The notes under the pieces: generated by a model
What the model was told of the DNA's origin: nothing
Seen by the model: only the letters and a program-made list of their open reading frames with translations
Databases searched by the model: none
Translations under genes and position numbers: made by a program
Assembly: GCA_026874595.1 (NCBI GenBank)
Contig: CM049314.1
Span: 52,747,812-52,811,811 of the forward strand
Length of the DNA: 64,000 nucleotides
Source of the DNA: Sipunculus nudus
Taxonomy: Eukaryota; Annelida; Sipuncula; Golfingiida; Sipunculidae
Direction: 5' to 3'
Shown: one piece after another, positions 1-14,290 of the stretch
Layout: the number at the start of each line of letters is the position of its first letter
How positions within the stretch are numbered: position 1 is the first letter of the stretch

Positions 1-539
1 TCATGTTCACACCAGCAGACCTGCTGGCCAAATGACGGAATCTTGCAAAAAGAATCAAAACCATTCTCCAGACAGAAAGGTTCATGTTCACACCAGCAGA
101 CCTGCTGGCCAAATGACGGAATCTTGCAAAAAGAATCATAACAATTCTCCACACAGAAAGGTTCATGTTCACACCAGCACAGCTGCTGGCCAAATGACTG
201 AATCTTGCCAGAAGAAATCATAACAATTCTCCACACAGAAAGGTTCATGTTCACACCAGCACAGCTGCTGACCAAATGACTGAATCTTGCCAGAAGAATA
301 AAAAACCATTCTCCAGACAGAAAGGTTCATGTTCACACCAGCAGAGCTGCTGGCCAAATGACTGAATCTTGCCAGAAGAATCATAACAATTCTCCACACA
401 GAAAGGTTCATGTTCACACCAGCACAGCTGCTGACCAAATGACTGAATCTTGCCAGAAGAATAAAAAACCATTCTCCAGACAGAAAGGTTCATGTTCACA
501 CCAGCAGAGCTGCTGGCCAAATGACTGAATCTTGCCAGA

Positions 540-2640
540 AGAATTATAACAATTCTCCACACAGAAAGGTTCATGTTTTACACCAGCACAGCTGCTGACC
601 AAATGACTGATTCTTTGAAGAAGAATCATAACAATTCTCCACACAAAAAGGTTCATGTTCACACCAGCACAGCTGCTGGCCAAATGACTGAATCTTTCCA
701 GAAGAATCATAACAATTCTCCACACAGAGAGGTTCATGTTCACACCAGCACAGCTGCTGGCCAAATGACGGATTCTTTGAAGAAGAATCATAACAATTCT
801 CCACACAGAAAGGTTCATGTTCACACCAGCACAGCTGCTGGCCAAATGACGGATTCTTTCAAGAAGTTTCATAACAATTCTCCACACAGAAAGGTTCATG
901 TTCACACCAGCAGAGCTGCTGGCCAAATGACTGAATCTTGCCAGAAGAAACAATACCATTCTCCACACAGAAAGGTTCATGTTCACACCAGCACAGCTGC
1001 TGGCCAAATGACGGATTCTTTGAAGAAGAATCATAACAATTATCCACACAGAAAGGTTCATGTTCACACCAGCACAGCTGCTGGCCAAATGACGGATTCT
1101 TGCCAGAAGAATCATAACAATTCTCCACACAGAAAGGTTCATGTTCACACAAGCACAGCTGCTGGCTAAATGACGATTTCTTTCAAGAAGAATCATAACA
1201 ATTCTCCACACAGAAAGGTTCATGTTCACACCAGCACAGCTGCTGGCCAAATGACTGAATCTTGCCAGAAGAATCATAACAATTCTCGACAAAGAAAGGT
1301 TCATGTTCACACCAGCACAGCTGCTGGCCAAATGACATATTCTTCCAAGAAGAATCATAACAATTCTCCACAGAGAAAGGTTCATGTTCACACACGCAGA
1401 CCTGCTGGCCAAATGACTGAATCTTGCCAGAAGAATCATAACAATTCTCCACAAAGAAAGGTTCATGTCACACCAGCAGAGCTGCTGGCCAACAAACGGA
1501 TTCTTCGAAGAAGAATCATAACAATTCTCCACACAGAAAGGTTCATGTTCACAACAGCACAGCTGCTGGCCAAATGACGGATTCTTTGAAGAAGAATTAT
1601 AACAATTCTCCACACAGAAAGGTTCATGTTCACACCAGCACAGCTGCTGGCCAAATGACGGATTCTTTGAAGAAGAATCATAACAATTCTCCACACAGAA
1701 AGGTTCATGTTCACACCATCAGAGCTGCTGGCCAAATGACTGAATCTTGCCAGAAGAATCATAACAATTCTACACACAGAAAGGTTCATGTTTTACACCA
1801 GCACAGCTGCTGGCCAAATGACTGATTCTTTGAAGAAGAATCATAACAATTGTCCACACAGAAAGGTTCATGTTCACACCAGCACAGCTGCTGGCCAAAT
1901 GACTGAATCTTGCCAGAAGAATCATAACAATTCTCCACACAGAAAGGTTCATGTTCACACCAGCACAGCTGCTGGCCAAATGACGGATTCTTTGAAGAAG
2001 AATCATAACAATTCTCCACACAGAAAGGTTCATGTTCACACCAGCACAGCTGCTGGCCAAATGACGGATTCTTTCAAGAAGGTTCATAACAATTCTCCAC
2101 ACAGAAAGGTTCATGTTCACACCAGCACAGCTGCTGGCCAAATGACTGAATCTTGCCAGAAGAAACATTACCATTCTCCACACAGAAAGGTTCATGTTCA
2201 CACCAGCACAGCTGCTGGCCAAATGACGGATTCTTTGAAGAAGAATCATAACAATTCTCCACACAGAAAGGTTCATGTTCACACCGGCACAGCTACTGGC
2301 CAAATTACGATTTCTTTCAAGAAGAATCATAACAATTCTCCACACAGAAAGGTTCATGTTCACACCAGCACAGCTGCTGGCCAAATGACTGAATCTTGCC
2401 AGAAGAATCATAACAATTCTCCACACAGAAAGGTTCATGTTCACACCAGCACAGCTGCTGGCCAAATGACGATTTCTTTCAAGAAGTTTCATAACAATTC
2501 TCCACACAGAAAGGTTCATGTTCACACCAGCACAGCTGCTGGCCAAATGGCTGAATCTTGCCAGAAGAATCATAACAATTCTCCACACAGAAAGGTTCAT
2601 GTTCACACCAGCACAGCTGCTGGCCAAATGACTGAATCTT
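540..2640. repeat. Higher-order duplicated block, partner at about 6945-9045
   Basis: A run of about 26 monomers recurs almost unchanged 6,405 bp downstream. Shared diagnostic features include the GTTCATGTTTTACACC indel monomers (near 573 and 1788, matching 6978 and 8193), the CTAAATGACG change near 1168 and 7573, and the irregular unit AACAAACGGATTCTTCGAAG near 1491 and 7896. Small differences exist, for example 1091-1097 against 7496-7502. This shows segmental duplication within the array rather than simple monomer expansion. Block edges are by eye, to within about one monomer. Confidence 0.85.
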
Positions 2641-3159
2641 GCCAGAAGAATCATAACAATTCTCCACACAGAAAGGTTCATGTTCACACCAGCACAGCTG
2701 CTGGCCAAATGACGATTTCTTTCAAGAAGAATCATTACTATTCTCCACAAAGAAAGGTTCATGTTCACACCAGCACAGCTGCTGGCCAAATGACTGAATC
2801 TTGCCAGAAGAATCATAACAATTCTCCACACAGAAAGGTTCATGTTCACACCAGCACAACTGCTGGCCAAATGACTGAATCTTGCCAGAAGAATCATAAC
2901 AATTCTCCACACAGAAAGGTTCATGTTCACACCAGCACAGCGGCTGGCCAAATAACGATTTTTTTCAAGAAGAATCATAACAATTCTCCACACAGAAAGG
3001 TTCATGTTCACACCAGCACAGCTGCTGGCCAAATGACTGAATCTTGCCAGAAGAATCATAACAATTCTCCACACAGAAAGGTTCATGTTCACACCAGCAC
3101 AGCTGCTGGCCAAATGACGATTTCTTTCAAGAAGTTTCATAACAATAATTCTTAGCACA

Positions 3160-4890
3160 GAAAGGTTCATGTTCACACCAGCAGACCTGCTGGCCAAATG
3201 ACGGAATCTTGCAAAAAGAATCATAACAATTCTCCACACAGAAAGGTTCATGTTCACACCAGCACAGCTGCTGGCCAAATGACTGAATCTTGCCAGAAGA
3301 ATCATAACAATTCTCCACACAGAAAGGTTCATGTTCACACCAGCACAGCTGCTGGCCAAATGACTGAATCTAGCCAGAAGAATCAAAACCATTTTCCAGA
3401 CAGAAAGGTTCATGTTCACACCAGCCGACCTGCTGGCCAAATGACGGAATCTTGCAAAAAAAATCATAACAATTCTCCACACAGAAAGGTTCATGTTCAC
3501 ACCAGCACAGCTGCTGGCCAAATGACTGAATCTTGCCAGAAGAATCAAAACCATTCTCCACACAGAAAGGTTCATGTTCACACCAGCAGACCTGCTGGCC
3601 AAATGACGGAATCTTGCAAAAAGAATCAAAACCATTCTCCAGACAGAAAGGTTCATGTTCACACCAGCAGACCTGCTGGCCAAATGACGGAATCTTGCAA
3701 AAAGAATCATAACAATTCTCCACACAGAAAGGTTCATGTTCACACCAGCACAGCTGCTGGCCAAATGACTGAATCTTGCCAGAAGAATCATAACAATTCT
3801 CCACACAGAAAGGTTCATGTTCACACCAGCACAGCTGCTGGCCAAATGACTGAATCTTGCCAGAAGAATCAAAAACCATTCTCCAGACAGAAAGGTTCAT
3901 GTTCACACCAGCAGACCTGCTGGCCAAATGACGGAATCTTGCAAAAATAATCAAAACCGTTCTCCAGACAGAAAGGTTCATGTTCACACCAGCAGACCTG
4001 CTGGCCAAATGACGGAATCTTGCAAAAAGAATCATAACAATTCTCCACACAGAAAGGTTCATGTTCACACCAGCACAGCTGCTGGCCAAATGACTGAATC
4101 TTGCCAGAAGAATCATAACAATTCTCCACATAGAAAGATTCATGTTCACACCAGCACAGCTGCTGGCCAAATGACTGAATCTTGCCAGAAGAATCAAAAC
4201 CATTCTCCAGACAGAAAGGTTCATGTTCACACCAGCAGACCTGCTGGCCAAATGACGGAATCTTGCAAAAAGAATCATAACAATTCTCCACACAGAAAGG
4301 TTCATGTTCACACCAGCAGAGCTGCTGGCCAAATGACGGATTCTTTCAAGAAGTTTCATAACAATTCTCCACGCAGAAAGGTTCATGTTCACACCAGCAC
4401 AGCTGCTGGCCAAATTAAGATTTTTTTCAAGAAGAATCATAACAATTCTCCACACAGAAAGGTTCATGTTCACACCAGCACAGCTGCTGGCCAAATGACT
4501 GAATCTTGCCAGAAGAATCATAACAATTCTCCACACAGAAAGGTTCATGTTCACACCAGCAGACCTGCTGGCCAAATGACGGAATCTTGCAAAAAGAATC
4601 AAAACCATTCTCCAGACAGAAAGGTTCATGTTCACACCAGCAAACCTGCTGGCCAAATGACGGAATCTTGCAAAAAGAATCATAACAATTCTCCACACAG
4701 AAAGGTTCATGTTCACACCAGCACAGCAGCTGGCCAAATGACTGAATCTTGCCAGAAGAATCATAACAATTCTCCACACAGAAAGGTTCATGTTCACACC
4801 AGCACAGCTGCTGGCCAAATGACTGAATCTTGCCAGAAGAATCATAACAATTCTCCACACAGAAAGGTTCATGTTCACACCAGCACAGCT
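3160..4890. repeat. Higher-order duplicated block, partner at about 12160-13970
   Basis: This stretch is rich in the TGACGGAATCTTGCAAAAAG subtype and recurs about 9,08x bp downstream. Diagnostic markers are CCATTTTCCAGACAG (3390 and 12473), CATAGAAAGATTCATG (near 4130 and 13211) and CAAATTAAGATTTTTTTC (4411 and 13492). The offset shifts slightly between markers (9,083 to 9,081), so one- or two-base indels have accumulated since duplication. Confidence 0.8.
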
Positions 4891-7400
4891 GCTGGCCAAA
4901 TGACTGAATCTTTCCAGAAGAATCATAACAATTCTCCACACAGAGAGGTTCATGTTCACACCAGCACAGCTGCTGGCCAAATGACGGATTCTTTGAAGAA
5001 GAATCATAACAATTCTCCACACAGAACGGTTCATGTTCACACCAGCAGAGCTGCTGGCCAAATGACTGAATCTTGCCAGAAGAAACATTACCATTCTCCA
5101 CACAAAAAGGTTCATGTTCACACCAGCACAGCTGCTGGCCAAATGACGGAATCTTGCAAAAATAATCAAAACCATTCTCCAGACAGAAAGGTTCATGTTC
5201 ACACCAGCAGACCTGCTGGCCAAATGACGGAATCTTGCAAAAAGAATCATAACAGTTCTCCACACAGAAAGGTTCATGTTCACACCAGCACAGCTGCTGG
5301 CCAAATGACGGATTCTTTCAAGAAGAATCATAACAATTCTCCACACAGAAAGGTTCATGTTCACACCAGCAGAGCTGCTGGCCAAATGACTGAATCTTGC
5401 CAGAAGAATCATAACAATTATCCACACAGAAAGGTTCATGTTTTACACCAGCACAGCTGCTGGCCAAATGACTGATTCTTTGAAGAAGAATCATAACAAT
5501 TCTCCACACAGAAAGGTTCATGTTCACACCAGCACAGCTGCTGGCCAAATGACTGAATCTTGCCAGAAGAATCATAACAATTCTCCACACAGAAAGGTTC
5601 ATGTTCACACCAGCACAGCTGCTGGCCAAATGACGGATTCTTTGAAGAAGAATCATAACAATTCTCCACACAGAAAGGTTCATGTTCACACCAGCACAGC
5701 TGCTGGCCAAATGACGGATTCTTTCAAGAAGTTTCATAACAATTCTCCACACAGAAAGGTTCATGTTCACACCAGCAGAGCTGCTGGCCAAATGACTGAA
5801 TCTTGCCAGAAGAAACAATACCATTCTCCACACAGAAAGGTTCATGTTCACACCAGCACAGCAGCTGGCCAAATGACTGAATCTTGCCAGAAGAATCATA
5901 ACAATTCTCCACACAGAAAGGTTCATGTTCACACCAGCACAGCTGCTGGCCAAATGACTGAATCTTGCCAGAAGAATCATAACAATTCTCCACACAGAAA
6001 GGTTCATGTTCACACCAGCACAGCTGCTGGCCAAATGACTGAATCTTGCCAGAAGAATCATAACAATTCTCCACACAGAAAGGTTCATGTTCACACCAGC
6101 AGACCTGCTGGCCAAATGACGGAATCTTGCAAAAAGAATCAAAACCATTCTCCAGACAGAAAGGTTCATGTTCACACCAGCAAACCTGCTGGCCAAATGA
6201 CGGAATCTTGCAAAAAGAATCATAACAATTCTCCACACAGAAAGGTTCATGTTCACACCAGCACAGCAGCTGGCCAAATGACTGAATCTTGCCAGAAGAA
6301 TCATAACAATTCTCCACACAGAAAGGTTCATGTTCACACCAGCACAGCTGCTGGCCAAATGACTGAATCTTGCCAGAAGAATCATAACAATTCTCCACAC
6401 AGAAAGGTTCATGTTCACACCAGCACAGCTGCTGGCCAAATGACTGAATCTTTCCAGAAGAATCATAACAATTCTCCACACAGAGAGGTTCATGTTCACA
6501 CCAGCACAGCTGCTGGCCAAATGACGGATTCTTTGAAGAAGAATCATAACAATTCTCCACACAGAACGGTTCATGTTCACACCAGCAGAGCTGCTGGCCA
6601 AATGACTGAATCTTGCCAGAAGAAACATTACCATTCTCCACACAAAAAGGTTCATGTTCACACCAGCACAGCTGCTGGCCAAATGACGGAATCTTGCAAA
6701 AATAATCAAAACCATTCTCCAGACAGAAAGGTTCATGTTCACACCAGCAGACCTGCTGGCCAAATGACGGAATCTTGCAAAAAGAATCATAACAGTTCTC
6801 CACACAGAAAGGTTCATGTTCACACCAGCACAGCTGCTGGCCAAATGACGGATTCTTTCAAGAAGAATCATAACAATTCTCCACACAGAAAGGTTCATGT
6901 TCACACCAGCAGAGCTGCTGGCCAAATGACTGAATCTTGCCAGAAGAATCATAACAATTCTCCACACAGAAAGGTTCATGTTTTACACCAGCACAGCTGC
7001 TGGCCAAATGACTGATTCTTTGAAGAAGAATCATAACAATTCTCCAAATAGAAAGGTTCATGTTCACACCAGCACAGCTGCTGGCCAAATGACTGAATCT
7101 TGCCAGAAGAATCATAACAATTCTCCACACAGAAAGGTTCATGTTCACACCAGCACAGCTGCTGGCCAAATGACGGATTCTTTGAAGAAGAATCATAACA
7201 ATTCTCCACACAGAAAGGTTCATGTTCACACCAGCACAGCTGCTGGCCAAATGACGGATTCTTTCAAGAAGTTTCATAACAATTCTCCACACAGAAAGGT
7301 TCATGTTCACACCAGCAGAGCTGCTGGCCAAATGACTGAATCTTGCCAGAAGAAACAATACCATTCTCCACACAGAAAGGTTCATGTTCACACCAGCACA
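4470..7400. repeat. 1,540-bp higher-order repeat (19 monomers), two tandem copies
   Basis: Markers recur at 1,540 bp spacing: the GTTTTACACC unit at 5438 and 6978, CCAGCAAACCTGCTGG near 4637 and 6177, and CACAGAACGGTTCATG near 5022 and 6562. The long minus-strand frames over both copies also match at this offset. 1,540 equals 19 x 81 + 1. The copies differ at few positions, so this is a recent tandem duplication of a 19-monomer block. Confidence 0.85.
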
Positions 7401-10003
7401 GCTGCTGGCCAAATGACGGATTCTTTGAAGAAGAATCATAACAATTATCCACACAGAAAGGTTCATGTTCACACCAGCACAGCTGCTGGCCAAATGACGG
7501 ATTCTTTGAAGAAGAATCATAACAATTCTCCACACAGAAAGGTTCATGTTCACACAAGCACAGCTGCTGGCTAAATGACGATTTCTTTCAAGAAGAATCA
7601 TAACAATTCTCCACACAGAAAGGTTCATGTTCACACCAGCACAGCTGCTGGCCAAATGACTGAATCTTGCCAGAAGAATCATAACAATTCTCGACAAAGA
7701 AAGGTTCATGTTCACACCAGCACAGCTGCTGGCCAAATGACATATTCTTCCAAGAAGAATCATAACAATTCTCCACAGAGAAAGGTTCATGTTCACACAC
7801 GCAGACCTGCTGGCCAAATGACTGAATCTTGCCAGAAGAATCATAACAATTCTCCACAAAGAAAGGTTCATGTCACACCAGCAGAGCTGCTGGCCAACAA
7901 ACGGATTCTTCGAAGAAGAATCATAACAATTCTCCACACAGAAAGGTTCATGTTCACAACAGCACAGCTGCTGGCCAAATGACGGATTCTTTGAAGAAGA
8001 ATTATAACAATTCTCCACACAGAAAGGTTCATGTTCACACCAGCACAGCTGCTGGCCAAATGACGGATTCTTTGAAGAAGAATCATAACAATTCTCCACA
8101 CAGAAAGGTTCATGTTCACACCATCAGAGCTGCTGGCCAAATGACTGAATCTTGCCAGAAGAATCATAACAATTCTCCACACAGAAAGGTTCATGTTTTA
8201 CACCAGCACAGCTGCTGGCCAAATGACTGATTCTTTGAAGAAGAATCATAACAATTGTCCACACAGAAAGGTTCATGTTCACACCAGCACAGCTGCTGGC
8301 CAAATGACTGAATCTTGCCAGAAGAATCATAACAATTCTCCACACAGAAAGGTTCATGTTCACACCAGCACAGCTGCTGGCCAAATGACGGATTCTTTGA
8401 AGAAGAATCATAACAATTCTCCACACAGAAAGGTTCATGTTCACACCAGCACAGCTGCTGGCCAAATGACGGATTCTTTCAAGAAGGTTCATAACAATTC
8501 TCCACACAGAAAGGTTCATGTTCACACCAGCACAGCTGCTGGCCAAATGACTGAATCTTGCCAGAAGAAACATTACCATTCTCCACACAGAAAGGTTCAT
8601 GTTCACACCAGCACAGCTGCTGGCCAAATGACGGATTCTTTGAAGAAGAATCATAACAATTCTCCACACAGAAAGGTTCATGTTCACACCGGCACAGCTA
8701 CTGGCCAAATTACGATTTCTTTCAAGAAGAATCATAACAATTCTCCACACAGAAAGGTTTATGTTCACACCAGCACAGCTGCTGGCCAAATGACTGAATC
8801 TTGCCAGAAGAATCATAACAATTCTCCACACAGAAAGGTTCATGTTCACACCAGCACAGCTGCTGGCCAAATGACGATTTCTTTCAAGAAGTTTCATAAC
8901 AATTCTCCACACAGAAAGGTTCATGTTCACACCAGCACAGCTGCTGGCCAAATGACTGAATCTTGCCAGAAGAATCATAACAATTCTCCACACAGAAAGG
9001 TTCATGTTCACACCAGCACAGCTGCTGGCCAAATGACCGATTCTTTCAAGAAGTTTCATAACAATTCTCCACAAAGAAAGGTTCATGTTCACACCAGCAC
9101 AGCTGCTGGCCAAATGACGATTTCTTTCAAGAAGAATCAGAACTATTCTCCACACAGAGAGGTTCATGTTCAACCAGCACAGCTGCTGGCCAAATGACGG
9201 ATTCTTTGAAGAAGAATCATAACAATTCTCCAAACAAAAAGGTTCATGTTCACACCAGCACAGCTGCTGGCCAAATGACTGAATCTTGCCAGAAGAATCA
9301 TAACAATTCTCCACAAAGAAAGGTTCATGTTCACACCAGCACAGCTGCTGGCAAAATGACGATTTCTTTCAAGAAGAATCATTACAATTCTCCACACAGA
9401 AAGGGTCATGTTCACACCAGCACAGCTGCGGGCCAAATGACTGAATCTTGCCAGAAGAATCATAAGAATTCTCCACACAGAAAGGTTCATGTTCACACCA
9501 GCACAACTGCTGGCCAAATGACGGATTCTTTGAAGAAGAATCATAACAATTCTCCACACAGAAAGGTTCATGTTCACACCAGCAGAGCTGCTGGCCAAAT
9601 GACGGATTCTTTCAAGAAGTTTCATAACAATTCTCCACACAGAAAGGTTCATGTTCACACCAGCACAGCTGCTGGCCAAATAACGATTTTTTTCAAGAAG
9701 AATCATAACAATTCTCCACACAGAAAGGTTCATGTTCACACCAGCACAGCTGCTGGCCAAATGACTGAATCTTGCCAGAAGAATCATAACAATTCTCCAC
9801 ACAGAAAGGTTCATGTTCACACCAGCACAGCTGCTGGCCAAATGACGATTTCTTTCAAGAAGTTTCATAACAATTCTCCACACAGAAAGGTTCATGTTCA
9901 CACCAGCACAGCTGCTGGCCAAATGACTGAATCTTGCCAGAAGAATCATAACAATTCTCCACAAAGAAAGGTTCATGTTCACACCTAGCAGAGCTGCTGG
10001 CCA

Positions 10004-11834
10004 AATGACGGATTCTTTCAAGAAGTTTCATAACAATTCTCCACACAGAAAGGTTCATGTTACACCAGCACAGCTGCTGGCCAAATGACGAATTCTTTCA
10101 AGAAGAATCATAACAATTCTCCACACAGAAAGGTTCATGTTCACACCAGCACAGCTGCTGGCCAAATGACGGATTCTTTGAAAAAGAATCATAACAATTC
10201 TCCACACAGAAAGGTTCATGTTCACACCAGCACAGCTGCTGGCCAAATGACTGAATCTTGCCAGAAGAATCATAACAATTCTCCACACAGAAAGGTTCAT
10301 GTTCACACCAGCACAGCTGCTGGTCAAATGACGGATTCTTTGAAGAAGAATCATAACAATTCTCCACACAGAAAGGTTCATGTTCACACCAGCACAGCTG
10401 CTGGCCAAATGACGGATTCTTTGAAGAAGAATCATAACAATTCTCCACACAGAAAGGTTCATGTTCACACCAGCACAGCTGCTGGCCAAATGGCTGAATC
10501 TTGCCAGAAGAATCATAACAATTCTCCACACAGAAAGGTTCATGTTCACACCAGCACAGCTGCTGGCCAAATGACTGAATCTTGCCAGAAGAATCATAAC
10601 AATTCTCCACACAGAAAGGTTCATGTTCACACCAGCACAGCTGCTGGCCAAATGACGATTTCTTTCAAGAAGAATCATTACTATTCTCCACAAAGAAAGG
10701 TTCATGTTCACACCAGCACAGCTGCTGGCCAAATGACTGAATCTTGCCAGAAGAATCATAACAATTCTCCACACAGAAAGGTTCATGTTCACACCAGCAC
10801 AACTGCTGGCCAAATGACTGAATCTTGCCAGAAGAATCATAACAATTCTCCACACAGAAAGGTTCATGTTCACACCAGCACAGCGGCTGGCCAAATGACG
10901 ATTTCTTTCAAGAAGTTTCATAACAATAATTCTTAGCACAGAAAGGTTCATGTTCACACCAGCACAGCTGCTGGCCAAATGACGGATTCTTTCAAGAAGT
11001 TTCATAACAATTCTCCACACAGAAAGGTTCATGTTCACACCAGCAAAGCTGCTGGCCAAATGACGAATTCTTTCAAGAAGAATCATAACAATTCTCCACA
11101 CAGAAAAATTCATGTTCACACCAGCACAGCTGCTGGCCAAATGACGGATTCTTTGAAAAAGAATCATAACAATTCTCCACACAGAAAGGTTCATGTTCAC
11201 ACCAGCACAGCTGCTGGCCAAATGACTGAATCTTGCCAGAAGAATCATAACCATTCTCCACACAGAAAGGTTCATGTTCACACCAGCACAGCTGCTGGCC
11301 AAATGACGGATTCTTTGAAGAAGAATCATAACAATTCTCCACACAGAAAGGTTCATGTTCACACCAGCACAGCTGCTGGCCAAATGACTGAATCTTGCCA
11401 GAAGAATCATAACAATTCTCCACACAGAAAGGTTCATGTTCACACCAGCACAGCTGCTGGCCAAATGACTGAATCTTGCCAGAAGAATCATAACAATTCT
11501 CCACACAGAAAGGTTCATGTTCACACCAGCACAGCTGCTGGCCAAATGACGATTTCTTTCAAGAAGAATCATTACTATTCTCCACACAGAAAGGTTCATG
11601 TTCACACCAGCACAGCTGCTGGCCAAATGACTGAATCTTGGCAGAAGAATCATAACAATTCTCCACACAGAAAGGTTCATGTTCACACCAGCACAACTGC
11701 TGGCCAAATGACTGAATCTTGCCAGAAGAATCATAACAATTCTCCACACAGAAAGGTTCATGTTCACACCAGCACAGCTGCTGGCCAAATGACGATTTCT
11801 TTCAAGAAGTTTCATAACAATAATTCTTAGCACA
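10004..11834. repeat. Tandem duplication of an 11-12 monomer block
   Basis: Two consecutive blocks carry the same order of subtypes and end in the same irregular monomer TTTCATAACAATAATTCTTAG (ends near 10936 and 11830, offset 894 bp). The starts are offset by 975 bp (ATGACGAATTCTTTC at 10085 and 11060), so one copy has lost or gained one 81-bp monomer. A related terminal segment also occurs near 2700-3155. Confidence 0.75.
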
Positions 11835-14290
11835 GAAAGGTTCATGTTCACACCAGCACAGCTGCTGGCCAAATGACGGATTCTTTCAAGAAGTTTCATA
11901 ACAATTCTCCACACAGAAAGGTTCATGTTCACACCAGCACAGCTGCTGGCCAAATAACGATTTTTTTCAAGAAGAATCATAACAATTCTCCACACAGAAA
12001 GGTTCATGTTCACACCAGCACAGCTGCTGGCCAAATGACTGAATCTTGCCAGAAGAATCATAACAATTCTCCACACAGAAAGGTTCATGTTCACACCAGC
12101 ACAGCTGCTGGCCAAATGACGATTTCTTTCAAGAAGTTTCATAACAATAATTCTTAGCACAGAAAGGTTCATGTTCACACCAGCACAGCTGCTGGCCAAA
12201 TGACTGAATCTTGCCAGAAGAATCAAAACCATTCTCCAGACAGAAAGGTTCATGTTCACACCAGCAGACCTGCTGGCCAAATGACGGAATCTTGCAAAAA
12301 GAATCATAACAATTCTCCACACAGAAAGGTTCATGTTCACACCAGCACAGCCGGTGGCCAAATGACTGAATCTTGCATGAAGAATCATAACAATTCTCCA
12401 CACAGAAAGGTTCATGTTCACACCAGCACAGCTGCTGGCCAAATGACTGAATCTTGCCAGAAGAATCAAAACCATTTTCCAGACAGAAAGGTTCATGTTC
12501 ACACCAGCCGACCTGCTGGCCAAATGACGGAATCTTGCAAAAAAAATCATAACAATTCTCCACACAGAAAGGTTCATGTTCACACCAGCACAGCTGCTGG
12601 CCAAATGACTGAATCTTGCCAGAAGAATCAAAACCATTCTCCACACAGAAAGGTTCATGTTCACACCAGCAGACCTGCTGGCCAAATGACGGAATCTTGC
12701 AAAAAGAATCAAAACCATTCTCCAGACAGAAAGGTTCATGTTCACACCAGCAGACCTGCTGGCCAAATGACGGAATCTTGCAAAAAGAATCATAACAATT
12801 CTCCACACAGAAAGGTTCATGTTCACACCAGCACAGCTGCTGGCCAAATGACTGAATCTTGCCAGAAGAATCATAACAATTCTCCACACAGAAAGGTTCA
12901 TGTTCACACCAGCACAGCTGCTGGCCAAATGACTGAATCTTGCCAGAAGAATCAAAAATTATTCTCCAACAGAAAGGTTCATGTTCACACCAGCAGACCT
13001 GCTGGCCAAATGACGGAATCTTGCAAAAATAATCAAAACCATTCTCCAGACAGAAAGGTTCATGTTCACACCAGCAGACCTGCTGGCCAAATGACGGAAT
13101 CTTGCAAAAAGAATCATAACAATTCTCCACACAGAAAGGTTCATGTTCACACCAGCACAGCTGCTGGCCAAATGACTGAATCTTGCCAGAAGAATCATAA
13201 CAATTCTCCACATAGAAAGATTCATGTTCACACCAGCACAGCTGCTGGCCAAATGACTGAATCTTGCCAGAAGAATCAAAACCATTCTCCAGACAGAAAG
13301 GTTCATGTTCCGCCAGCAGACCTGCTGGCCAAATGACGGAATCTTGCAAAAAGAATCATAACAATTCTCCACACAGAAAGGTTCATGTTCACACCAGCAG
13401 AGCTGCTGGCCAAATGACGGATTCTTTCAAGAAGTTTCATAACAATTCTCCACACAGAAAGGTTCATGTTCACACCAGCACAGCTGCTGGCCAAATTAAG
13501 ATTTTTTTCAAGAAGAATCATAACAATTCTCCACACAGAAAGGTTCATGTTCACACCAGCACAGCTGCTGGCCAAATGACTGAATCTTGCCAGAAGAATC
13601 ATAACAATTCTCCACACAGAAAGGTTCATGTTCACACCAGCAGACCTGCTGGCCAAATGACGGAATCTTGCAAAAAGAATCAAAACCATTCTCCAGACAG
13701 AAAGGTTCATGTTCACACCAGCAGACCTGCTGGCCAAATGACGGAATCTTGCAAAAAGAATCATAACAATTCTCCACACAGAAAGGTTCATGTTCACACC
13801 AGCACAGCAGCTGGCCAAATGACTGAATCTTGCCAGAAGAATCATAACAATTCTCCACACAGAAAGGTTCATGTTCACACCAGCACAGCTGCTGGCCAAA
13901 TGACTGAATCTTGCCAGAAGAATCATAACAATTCTCCACACAGAAAGGTTCATGTTCACACCAGCACAGCTGCTGGCCAAATGACTGAATCTTGCCAGAA
14001 GAATCAAAACCATTCTCCAGACAGAAAGGTTCATGTTCACACCAGCACAGCTGTTGGCCAAATGACTGAATCTTGCCAGAAGAATCAAAACCATTCTCCA
14101 GACAGAAAGGTTCATGTTCACACCAGCAGACCTGCTGGCCAAATGACGGAATCTTGCAAAAAGAATCATAACAATTCTCCACACAGAAAGGTTCATGTTC
14201 ACACCAGCACAGCTGCTGGCCAAATGACTGAATCTTGCAAAAAGAATCATTGCAGCAATTCTCAGCACAGAAAGGTTCATGTTCATGACT

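Larger units (their letters stand above)
1..14290. repeat. 81-bp satellite array, about 176 monomers
   Basis: A head-to-tail array of an 81-bp unit fills the first 14.3 kb and begins before the window. A typical unit runs from AGAAAGGTTCATGTTCACAC through CCAGCACAGCTGCTGG and CCAAATGACTGAATC to CAATTCTCCACAC. At least four subtypes differ mainly in the second half: one with TGACTGAATCTTGCCAGAAG, one with TGACGGAATCTTGCAAAAAG (often ending CCAGAC), one with GATTCTTTGAAGAAG and one with GATTTCTTTCAAGAAG. The unit is 27 codons long and lacks stops in three frames, so long open frames appear on both strands (up to 966 codons on the minus strand). These are a by-product of periodicity: several occur in overlapping frames and small indels break them. 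The last monomers (14230-14286) are degenerate and the array ends in AT-rich DNA. Copy number is array length divided by 81. Confidence 0.98.

Noticed and set aside
10055-12955. 966-codon minus-strand frame and other long frames in the satellite as a repetitive protein gene
   Set aside because: An 81-bp period is 27 codons, so any stop-free frame in the monomer stays open through the array. Three frames on two strands are open at once, indels break them irregularly, and there is no start context, intron or unique flank.
1-14290. CRISPR-like repeat-spacer array
   Set aside because: Repeats are contiguous with no unique spacers, the whole unit is repeated, there are no cas-like genes, and the genome is eukaryotic.
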